A model generated the notes under the pieces. It was not told where the DNA came from. It searched no databases and was given only the letters and a program-made list of their open reading frames with translations. A stretch of DNA of 64,000 nucleotides from NCBI GenBank assembly GCA_002163135.1, contig MAAN01000017.1, forward strand, positions 62,001 through 126,000, read 5' to 3'. Positions 44,693 through 51,699 of the stretch are shown here, in pieces. The stretch's first letter is position 1. The number at the start of each line of letters is the position of its first letter. Origin of the DNA: Alphaproteobacteria bacterium 46_93_T64 (GTDB lineage Bacteria > Pseudomonadota > Alphaproteobacteria > Sneathiellales > Sneathiellaceae). The position numbers and the translations under genes were made by a program.

Positions 44693-45870
44693 TTGATAAA
44701 CACAGCAAAATTGTCCAGTTCGAAGGTCAGGATATTCTTTTACCTTTGTTTCTGGATCACCAGTCCACAACACCTCTTGCGCCAGAAGTGCGCGAAAAGA
44801 TGCTTGAGGTTATGGCGACCCCCGGGAACTCCGAAAGTTCAAGCCATGCTTTTGGCATTCATGCCCAAGAAATCATTCTTGAAGCACAAAGAGAAGTTGC
44901 AAACCTGATCAACGCCCATCCAGATGAAATAATTTTCACGTCAGGTGCAACAGAAGCAAACAATCTCGCCATATTCGGGAGCATGGGCGATGGCTCTCCT
45001 GAAGATAAGTTAATTACAACGAAAATCGAACATAGCTCTATTCTAGCCCCAGCCCTTGCTCTAGAAAGAAACGGGTGCCAAATTTCTAGATTACCTCTGG
45101 GATCTGATGGACGATTGGACATCTCGACGTTGGAAAGCAAAATTTCAACCGGCACGTCCCTCGTTTCGATTCAAACCGCCAACAATGAAATTGGGACGCT
45201 TCAAAATATCTCCCAGATCGGGAAAATTTGCGAAAAATCAGGAGTCGCCTTTCACACTGATGCCGCACAAGCTCTGAATTCACAAGTCATCGATGTGAAG
45301 CGAGACAGTGTCACTTTTCTCAGTCTCTCCGGCCATAAAATATATGGACCGCAAGGCATCGGCGCCTTGTTTGTTAAACGCGGCACAAAACTAGCTGCTT
45401 TAATTGTAGGTGGGGATCAACAGAACGGTATCCGTTCAGGAACTCTCCCCACTGCGTTGATTGCGGGCCTTGGGGCTGCCTGTAAACTCACTCGTCAAAA
45501 CAGGGCGGAGTTTGATCAGCATCTACAAAAAACCTCGAACCTTCTCAAACAGGAATTGCGCGATAAGCTTGGAGCTAATATTCAATTCAATGGTGCCTTA
45601 AACGCACAAATCCTGGGGTGCATAAGTGTGACGTTTAAGGACATTGATGCAGAAGATTTCCTTTTGGAAATGCCCGAAATCGCCCTGTCCACTGGATCTG
45701 CCTGTGCCTCGCAAAACATAGGTCCGTCACACGTTTTATCCGCCATTGGGTTAGATCCAACAACAGTCAGTCAAACCGTGCGAATTGGCTTAGGACGTTA
45801 TGTCACAGAGACCGAAGCACGATTTGCAGCTAATCTGCTTGCTAAGACATACTTAGATTTGGTGATTTAA
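44683..45870 (+). CDS. NifS/IscS-like cysteine desulfurase (probable Moco sulfuration partner of XdhC)
   Basis: A 395-residue PLP enzyme of the class V aminotransferase group. FLDHQSTTPLAPEVREKM is the NifS start and FTSGATEANNLAI binds PLP. The PLP-lysine lies in LSGHKIYGPQGIGALFV and the persulfide Cys in LSTGSACASQNIGPSHVL. The family removes sulfur from cysteine as a protein-bound persulfide. No isc, suf or nif genes are nearby. Its place between adenine deaminase and a globin in a purine locus containing xdhABC suggests the role known for R. capsulatus NifS4: sulfurating the XdhC-bound molybdenum cofactor. ATG 44683 overlaps the upstream stop by 10 bp; an in-frame ATG at 44626 is inside that gene. 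Confidence 0.88.
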   Translation: MDLIDKHSKIVQFEGQDILLPLFLDHQSTTPLAPEVREKMLEVMATPGNSESSSHAFGIHAQEIILEAQREVANLINAHPDEIIFTSGATEANNLAIFGSMGDGSPEDKLITTKIEHSSILAPALALERNGCQISRLPLGSDGRLDISTLESKISTGTSLVSIQTANNEIGTLQNISQIGKICEKSGVAFHTDAAQALNSQVIDVKRDSVTFLSLSGHKIYGPQGIGALFVKRGTKLAALIVGGDQQNGIRSGTLPTALIAGLGAACKLTRQNRAEFDQHLQKTSNLLKQELRDKLGANIQFNGALNAQILGCISVTFKDIDAEDFLLEMPEIALSTGSACASQNIGPSHVLSAIGLDPTTVSQTVRIGLGRYVTETEARFAANLLAKTYLDLVI

Positions 45871-46305
45871 ATGTATCCTTCCGAAAACGAAGTTAGACCC
45901 AGAAACCGCCCGGTACGTGTTCCAAATGAGAAGATCATTGAAATGGTCGACGCCTTTTACGACAGAGTGAGGGTCCATCCTTCTCTTGGTCCGATTTTCG
46001 ATAATGCTATCGGAGCACATTGGGATAGACACCTTCCAAAGATGTATCAATTTTGGTCATCCGTTCTGAACACCAGCGGTGTGTATAGTGGCAACCCAAT
46101 GAAGGTACATATCCAGCTAGCAGAGAAAATTGCGCCTGAAAATTTTGGGCAATGGTTGACGCTGTTTCAAGAAACCTTGCAGGAGCTATTCAGCGCTGAA
46201 GACGCAGAATTTATATATTGCAAAGCAGAAAATATAGCCAAGAGCTTTTCGCTCAGCATGTTTTACAATCCTGCCAACATTCACAAACTACAAAACAAAA
46301 GCTGA
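45871..46305 (+). CDS. Group III truncated haemoglobin
   Basis: A 144-residue globin of the TrHb3 group. The pattern VDAFYDRVRVHPSLGPIFDNAI, HWDRHLPKMYQFWSSVL and YSGNPMKVHIQL (with the proximal His) followed by FGQWLTLFQETLQELF is characteristic. TrHb3 proteins bind haem and small ligands such as O2 or NO; their role is not settled. The ATG follows the desulfurase stop with no gap, so it is translated with it. It converges with the LysR gene, separated by a hairpin. Confidence 0.92.
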   Translation: MYPSENEVRPRNRPVRVPNEKIIEMVDAFYDRVRVHPSLGPIFDNAIGAHWDRHLPKMYQFWSSVLNTSGVYSGNPMKVHIQLAEKIAPENFGQWLTLFQETLQELFSAEDAEFIYCKAENIAKSFSLSMFYNPANIHKLQNKS

Positions 46306-46317
46306 TATTCCAGCTTT
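46290..46317 (-). terminator. Terminator between convergent globin and LysR genes
   Basis: AAAGCTG (46298-46304) and CAGCTTT (46311-46317) form a perfect 7-bp stem with a 6-nt loop. Read on the minus strand, the stem is followed by TTGTTTTG, a reasonable T-rich tail for lysR transcripts. On the plus strand the tail is poor. The stem includes parts of both stop codons. Confidence 0.5.
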
Positions 46318-47210
46318 CACACGCCGTCTTTGAATTCCTGCTTTAAGAAATCCACCGCTAAACGCACTTTTGGCGGCACTATATTTCCAAGAGGGTAAAT
46401 TGCCGATATAGTGACGGGTCTAGGCGGTGTCTCTTTGAGGATCTCTATTAGTCTACCTGATTTCAGATCTGCCTCTACTTCCCAACGGGACTTAAGGCAG
46501 ATCCCGTATCCTGAAAGTGACCATTCACGTAGAACATCGGCGTTGTTACTGTCCAAATTTCCTGTCACAGCTATAACTTCCCTTTCCGCCCCCTCGCCGA
46601 ATTCCCACTGAAATTGTGTTGAGCCCGGAAAACGCAGTAAAAGACAATTATGCTGTAAAAGATCTGTAGGTGTTTTTGGTTTTCCCTCTCGCTTTATGTA
46701 AGATGGCGCAGCACACAATACCCGGGGACTTTCTCCTAGCTTCCGGGCAACCAGTGAACTATCTGGCAGCGTTGCAATTCGCACCGCCATATCCATCCCG
46801 TCTTTAAGCAAATCCACGAACCCATCTGATAGATGAAGTCGGATCTGTAGCTCTGGATATTCTTGTTGAAATATTGGCAAGAGAGGCGCGAGATAACGCC
46901 TTCCGAAAACAATAGGTGCAGATATTTTCAGCGTTCCTGCGGGCTTGTGGCGACGTGAAGAAAGCGCAGCCTCCGCCACGTCCACTTGCTCCAAAATACG
47001 TTTGCAGTCCTCAAAGTACAGATATGCTTCTTCAGTGGGCGCTACGTGCCGGGTGGTTCTATTGAGCAAACGAACACCGATCTGCCTTTCAAGTTTCGCC
47101 ACTCGGGCACTGATGACCGCGGTGGAAACACGGAGTTCCCGCCCTGCTTGAGAGAAACTTTTATACTCAACCACCGCGACAAATGCCGCCATATCCGTTA
47201 AATTAGCCAT
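46317..47210 (-). CDS. LysR-family transcriptional regulator
   Basis: A 297-residue LysR regulator of the AaeR/DsdC-like group. The N-terminal helix-turn-helix (about 5-65) reads DMAAFVAVVEYKSFSQAGRELRVSTAVISARVAKLERQIG. The C-terminal inducer domain includes LKISAPIVFGRRYLAPLLP and GYGICLKSRWEVEADL. It is divergent from puuD across 128 bp, the usual arrangement of a LysR regulator with its target, so puuD is a candidate. ATG 47210 is preferred; an in-frame start at 47246 adds 12 non-family residues. Confidence 0.9.
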   Translation of the reverse strand: MANLTDMAAFVAVVEYKSFSQAGRELRVSTAVISARVAKLERQIGVRLLNRTTRHVAPTEEAYLYFEDCKRILEQVDVAEAALSSRRHKPAGTLKISAPIVFGRRYLAPLLPIFQQEYPELQIRLHLSDGFVDLLKDGMDMAVRIATLPDSSLVARKLGESPRVLCAAPSYIKREGKPKTPTDLLQHNCLLLRFPGSTQFQWEFGEGAEREVIAVTGNLDSNNADVLREWSLSGYGICLKSRWEVEADLKSGRLIEILKETPPRPVTISAIYPLGNIVPPKVRLAVDFLKQEFKDGV

Positions 47211-47338
47211 ATCATTATCAATATTTTTTTGAAAGTTTGTCCACATTATAAGGCTTTTAAAAAAAAGTAAAATCCGTAAAAATGCAAGATTGAGCGATAA
47301 TTAAAAATCAGCAGATACATAATGAGCGGAGTGAGTAA

Positions 47339-48541
47339 ATGGCATTCGATGTAATGGAATGGCTTCAATTGGGAATTCGGTGGATACACATCATTACAGG
47401 TGTTGCCTGGATTGGTGCTTCCTTTTATTTCATCTGGCTCGATATGAACCTGACTCCCCCCAAACAAGGCGGACAGAAAGACAAAGACGGCGTCGGCGGA
47501 GAGCTTTGGGCAATCCACGGTGGCGGTTTCTATGAAGTCCAAAAATATAAAGCCGCACCTCCGACCCTTCCTCCTCATCTACATTGGTTCAAATACGAAG
47601 CCTACTTCACTTGGATTAGCGGTTTCGCTCTTTTAACCGTGCTCTATTATTTTGGCGCTGAAATCTACTTAATTGACAAATCAATTGCTGATATTTCTTC
47701 TGATGCTGCAATTCTTATCGGAATTGGATCATTGGTTGGCGGCTGGATCATTTATGATTTCCTTTGCCGCACCCCATTGATCCGACACCAAGGTGTATTT
47801 GGTGTCGTCCTATTCGTATTGCTTACTGCCGCGGCGTGGGGTCTTTCACAAGTGTTTAGTGGACGCGGTGCGTATATCCATGTGGGTGCAATAATAGGTA
47901 CCATCATGGCCGCAAACGTACTGATGATAATCATGCCAGGCCAGCGAGCATTGGTAAGTTCTGCTGAAAAAGGGGAAGCACCAGATCCGGAACCAGGCTT
48001 AAAAGCAAAACAACGCTCGCTTCATAACAACTATTTCACGTTACCTATTTTGTTCATTATGATCAGCAATCACTACCCTGGAACATTTGGTCATGAATAT
48101 GGTTGGGCTGTTCTTGCCGGTATTGCACTTGTCGGTATTTTGGTCCGCCATTATTTCAACTTAAAAAATCAAGGCCGGGCTAAACAAGCCTTCTACCTTC
48201 TGCCTGTTTCATTTGTTCTATTCTTCGTAATAGCCTTTGTAGCTGCGCCAAAGAAAGTTGATCTTTCAGAGGGCCCCGCAGTTTCCTTTACTCAAGTTCA
48301 GAACATTATCAGCGAGCGTTGCGTTAGTTGCCATGCGACCGAGCCTACAAGTGAAGACTTCGATACAGCTCCTAAGGCTGTAAAGCTTGAAAATAGAGCG
48401 CAGATTTTACGAGAAGTGACCCGTATTCGACAACAAGTTGTTGAAACCGACACAATGCCTCTTGGCAATGTTACAGAGATGACAGACGATGAGAGACTAA
48501 TCATTGGTCGGTGGATTGCACAAGGTGCCAAAGCCGAATAA
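47339..48541 (+). CDS. puuD: Membrane urate oxidase PuuD with C-terminal cytochrome c domain
   Basis: A 400-residue protein. The N-terminal about 300 residues form an eight- to nine-helix membrane domain starting with WLQLGIRWIHIITGVAWIGASFYFIWLD, characteristic of PuuD. It is followed by a c-type cytochrome domain with CVSCH (Cys328, Cys331, His332) and a candidate axial Met373. PuuD oxidises urate to 5-hydroxyisourate using the respiratory chain rather than O2 directly. It thus fills the step between XdhAB and UraH; no soluble uricase or HpxO is seen. GGAG lies about 7 nt before the ATG. A hairpin terminator follows. Confidence 0.93.
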   Translation: MAFDVMEWLQLGIRWIHIITGVAWIGASFYFIWLDMNLTPPKQGGQKDKDGVGGELWAIHGGGFYEVQKYKAAPPTLPPHLHWFKYEAYFTWISGFALLTVLYYFGAEIYLIDKSIADISSDAAILIGIGSLVGGWIIYDFLCRTPLIRHQGVFGVVLFVLLTAAAWGLSQVFSGRGAYIHVGAIIGTIMAANVLMIIMPGQRALVSSAEKGEAPDPEPGLKAKQRSLHNNYFTLPILFIMISNHYPGTFGHEYGWAVLAGIALVGILVRHYFNLKNQGRAKQAFYLLPVSFVLFFVIAFVAAPKKVDLSEGPAVSFTQVQNIISERCVSCHATEPTSEDFDTAPKAVKLENRAQILREVTRIRQQVVETDTMPLGNVTEMTDDERLIIGRWIAQGAKAE

Positions 48542-48554
48542 CCAAGTGAATATT

Positions 48555-48582
48555 AAGGGGCGCTATACAACTTGCGCCCCTT
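48555..48582 (+). terminator. Hairpin terminator after puuD
   Basis: AAGGGGCGC (48555-48563) and GCGCCCCTT (48574-48582) form a perfect 9-bp stem with a 10-nt loop. The following CCCCTATA is a poor T-tract, so it may be a weak or Rho-assisted terminator. It lies between puuD and the glycosyltransferase. Confidence 0.6.
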
Positions 48583-48614
48583 CCCCTATAAGATAAAAAA
48601 CGATAGGGAAATCT

Positions 48615-49634
48615 ATGAAGTTGATGCAGGCAATAGGGGGTGCTGGAAACGGCGGTGCTGAGAATTTTTTCATCCAGCTTGCTCTTGCTTTTCATAGCGC
48701 TGGCATCGATCAGCATGTGGTAACCCGTCCACACGAGATGCGAGATACACAGCTCAAAAAAGCAAGTATTTTCCACCAAAACCTAAAGTTTGGAGGGGCA
48801 CTTGATTTCGTCACTCCGATGCGACTTAACTCAATTTCCAAAAAATATAAGCCCGATATTTATTTGAGTTGGATGAGCCGTGCTGCGTCTATGACCCCTT
48901 CGGGTTCCTTTCCAAAGCTTGCGCGCTTAGGCGGATATTACAATCCAAAATATTTCAAAAAATGCGATCACTTAGTCGGAATCACTCATGATCTTTGCCG
49001 ACATGTTATTGATCAAGGATGGCCCGAAGAGCGCGTTCACTACGTCCCAAATTTCTTAAAATGGAACCCTGCGCAACCAATAAATAGATCTGACTATGAC
49101 ACACCTGAAGATGTGCCATTAATATTGGCACTGGGCAGATTACACCCTATCAAAGGTTTAGATATTGCCATTCGATCTCTGGCTCAGATTAAGGGTGCGT
49201 ATCTCTGGTTAGCGGGCGACGGCCCCCTTCGCAGTTCGCTAGAAGAACTGGCCGTAGAATACGGCGTACAAGACCGTGTACGTTTCCTCGGTTGGCGAAC
49301 GGACAAGGAAGCGTTGCTGGCGACGGCTGACATTGCCGTATTCCCGTCACGTCAAGAAGGTTTTGGGAACGTGATACTTGAGGCATGGGCCTCACGAACT
49401 CCCATCGTCGCCTCAATGGCAGAAGGCCCTGCAGCCTATATTGAACACGGAAAAACTGGAATGCTGGCCCCAATTGAGAATGTTGATACATTATCTGCAC
49501 ATATTCAGGCGTTGATAGAGAACACCAAATTACGTGATGAACTCACAACTACGGGCCACAAAAAATACGTTGAAAATTTCACTGAGCAAGTAGCAATAGC
49601 CAATTGGAAAGACCTTTTTAGCAAATTGGCTTAA
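48615..49634 (+). CDS. GT4-family glycosyltransferase
   Basis: A 339-residue cytoplasmic glycosyltransferase of the GT-B fold. The N-terminal acceptor domain begins LMQAIGGAGNGGAENFFIQLALAF, and the C-terminal nucleotide-sugar domain has ILALGRLHPIKGLDIAIRSLAQI, LWLAGDGPLRSSLEELA, and VFPSRQEGFGNVILEAWASRTPIVAS with the E-x7-E motif. It likely builds lipopolysaccharide, capsule or another glycan; no other glycan genes are next to it, so the product is unknown. Confidence 0.9.
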   Translation: MKLMQAIGGAGNGGAENFFIQLALAFHSAGIDQHVVTRPHEMRDTQLKKASIFHQNLKFGGALDFVTPMRLNSISKKYKPDIYLSWMSRAASMTPSGSFPKLARLGGYYNPKYFKKCDHLVGITHDLCRHVIDQGWPEERVHYVPNFLKWNPAQPINRSDYDTPEDVPLILALGRLHPIKGLDIAIRSLAQIKGAYLWLAGDGPLRSSLEELAVEYGVQDRVRFLGWRTDKEALLATADIAVFPSRQEGFGNVILEAWASRTPIVASMAEGPAAYIEHGKTGMLAPIENVDTLSAHIQALIENTKLRDELTTTGHKKYVENFTEQVAIANWKDLFSKLA

Positions 49635-49674
49635 GCATGTTATAATTGAGAGTACAAGAGGAAGACGACCCCTT

Positions 49675-49698
49675 AACATATATTAAAGATAATATGTT
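49675..49698. repeat. Inverted repeat upstream of the first sensor kinase
   Basis: AACATAT (49675-49681) and ATATGTT (49692-49698) are exact inverted copies with a 10-nt spacer, in an AT-rich 125-bp gap. A TATAAT at 49641-49646 could be a -10 element. The repeat may be an operator for the kinase pair or simply AT-rich chance. Confidence 0.3.
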
Positions 49699-49759
49699 CT
49701 ATAACAGCATTTATTATGTTCACTATTTAGGTCTAAGTATTTGATATTTTAGGTAGTTA

Positions 49760-51688
49760 ATGCGTAAAAATCCAAACGATAACATTGCTATTAAACAAGC
49801 AAAAACCGCTATTATAGCAGCAGTAATAGTTGGGTTACTATTCAGCATAGCTCAGCTGGCCTATGACCTTGTCAAAGAGCAACAAGGCGTCCAGCAAGAT
49901 GTGGAACACATCCTCAATAGCATGAAAGATCCAGCAACGAAGGCAGCATATAATCTTAGCTCTGATCTCGCTGAAAATGTGCTGGCAGGTGTGTTTGAAA
50001 ACCCTCAAATCAAAGAGGGCTATATATTCGCCATCTTTGGCGCTGGTGAAAACGAACTTCTTGCAGAACAGCGCAGAACCATCAAGCCATCAAATCTCGA
50101 CTGGTTTGCAAAACTTATTTTTGATGACACCAAACTATTTACTCTTAATCTTCAACTCCCGAACGAAACAGCCATTGCTGGTCTGCTTCAGATAAGGGTT
50201 GATGGACAATATCTCGCCCAGAGTTTCATAGACCGTGCGATTATCATCTTTTCCGCAGGGTTTTTGCGCAACCTTTCGCTTACCCTTGTCCTTATAATTG
50301 CTTTCTACAATACCCTAACGAAACCCATACTGAATATCTCACGCAAGATAGAGTCCATCGATGTTGAAAGGCCTGAAAATTCACTTATACAGATCCCGGA
50401 GGCTCATGAAAAAGACGAATTTGGAACACTTGTTCGCGGTATAAATACGTTTCTTACGCTTTTAGGCACCAACTTGCAGCGACGTCGTTTGGCAGAAGAT
50501 GAAAAAGAAGAAAGCATGAAAATGTTTCAGTCACTGGCCAAAGCCAGCTCTGATATCTTCTGGGAAACACATTCGGATAACAAAATAGCTCTCATCTCAG
50601 AAGACCAAATGTCTTTGGATATTAACAAACACCTGAATTTGCACGGCTCTAATCTATTTCAGTTGATGAACAGTCATTGCACTGATGAAATGCAAGAGAC
50701 TGTCCAAAAATTACGCACAGAGCCAAAAGATTTTCGCGATATTCAATTACATTTCCTAGAGGAAGGGAAACCACTCATATTGTCGTTCTACGGATCTGCA
50801 ATTTTTGATGATCGTGGAGATTTTGAGGGCTTTCTTGGTACAGCGGTGAATATTACGAAAACCGTTTTGCAAGCGCTGGAAATCGCAGATGCAAAAGACA
50901 AACTCAGACAAGCACAAAAAATGGAAGCTGTCGGCCAACTTACGGGTGGGATTGCTCATGATTTCAATAACCTGCTCGCAGTTATTATAGGTAACCTTGA
51001 ACTCATTGGAGAGAGCATCGGCGACCGACCAGAAATTCAAGCGCGTCTGTCCGCTGCCATAACTTCTGGGGAAAAGGGAGCCGTATTAACGCAACAACTT
51101 CTTTCCTTCTCACGCAAGCAGGCACTTAACCCCTGCCATGTAGATCTTAATACTCTACTTACAGATCTAACCGGAATGTTGACACGCACACTCGGCGGCG
51201 AAATTATAATCGAAACCAACTTTGAAAAGAAACTGATCAAAGGGTTTATTGATCCAACGCAGTTCGAAAACGCGATCATTAATTTGTCGATTAATGCACG
51301 GGACGCAATGCCTTCAGGCGGAACACTCTCAATCAAGACCGAGAATTATTTGCTAGTTGAACCAATGGGAACCATTTCAGGAACAATGGAACCCGGTGTT
51401 TTTGTCAGAATTACAGTTTCAGATACCGGCACTGGAATGGATAAATTTACGCTGCAAAAGGCAATGGAGCCGTTCTTTACGACAAAAGAGGTGGGTAAAG
51501 GCAGCGGCATGGGTCTTGCCATGGTATTTGGATTTATTGCCCAATCGTCGGGGCATATTCAAATTGATAGTGAATTAGAGATAGGGACAACTGTTCATCT
51601 CTATTTACCCAGTGAGAAAATTACGCCATCTGATATAGTCAAAACATTGAGTGAACCTCCAGGACTGAAAGCATTCAGTTCAGTATAA
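49760..51688 (+). CDS. Membrane sensor histidine kinase
   Basis: A 642-residue kinase. Transmembrane helices at about 15-35 and 165-188 enclose a periplasmic sensor of about 130 residues. A HAMP linker (about 190-245) and a PAS-like region (about 255-375) follow. HisKA has LTGGIAHDFNNLLAVIIGNLEL, with the phosphorylated His near 399. The HATPase has the N-box FENAIINLSINARDAMP (about 500), DTGTGMDK and GKGSGMGLAMV. It lacks the C-terminal receiver that kinases with this HDFNN motif often carry. No response regulator is adjacent. A second kinase starts 11 bp downstream. Confidence 0.92.
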   Translation: MRKNPNDNIAIKQAKTAIIAAVIVGLLFSIAQLAYDLVKEQQGVQQDVEHILNSMKDPATKAAYNLSSDLAENVLAGVFENPQIKEGYIFAIFGAGENELLAEQRRTIKPSNLDWFAKLIFDDTKLFTLNLQLPNETAIAGLLQIRVDGQYLAQSFIDRAIIIFSAGFLRNLSLTLVLIIAFYNTLTKPILNISRKIESIDVERPENSLIQIPEAHEKDEFGTLVRGINTFLTLLGTNLQRRRLAEDEKEESMKMFQSLAKASSDIFWETHSDNKIALISEDQMSLDINKHLNLHGSNLFQLMNSHCTDEMQETVQKLRTEPKDFRDIQLHFLEEGKPLILSFYGSAIFDDRGDFEGFLGTAVNITKTVLQALEIADAKDKLRQAQKMEAVGQLTGGIAHDFNNLLAVIIGNLELIGESIGDRPEIQARLSAAITSGEKGAVLTQQLLSFSRKQALNPCHVDLNTLLTDLTGMLTRTLGGEIIIETNFEKKLIKGFIDPTQFENAIINLSINARDAMPSGGTLSIKTENYLLVEPMGTISGTMEPGVFVRITVSDTGTGMDKFTLQKAMEPFFTTKEVGKGSGMGLAMVFGFIAQSSGHIQIDSELEIGTTVHLYLPSEKITPSDIVKTLSEPPGLKAFSSV

Positions 51689-51699
51689 AAAGTAGGGAA

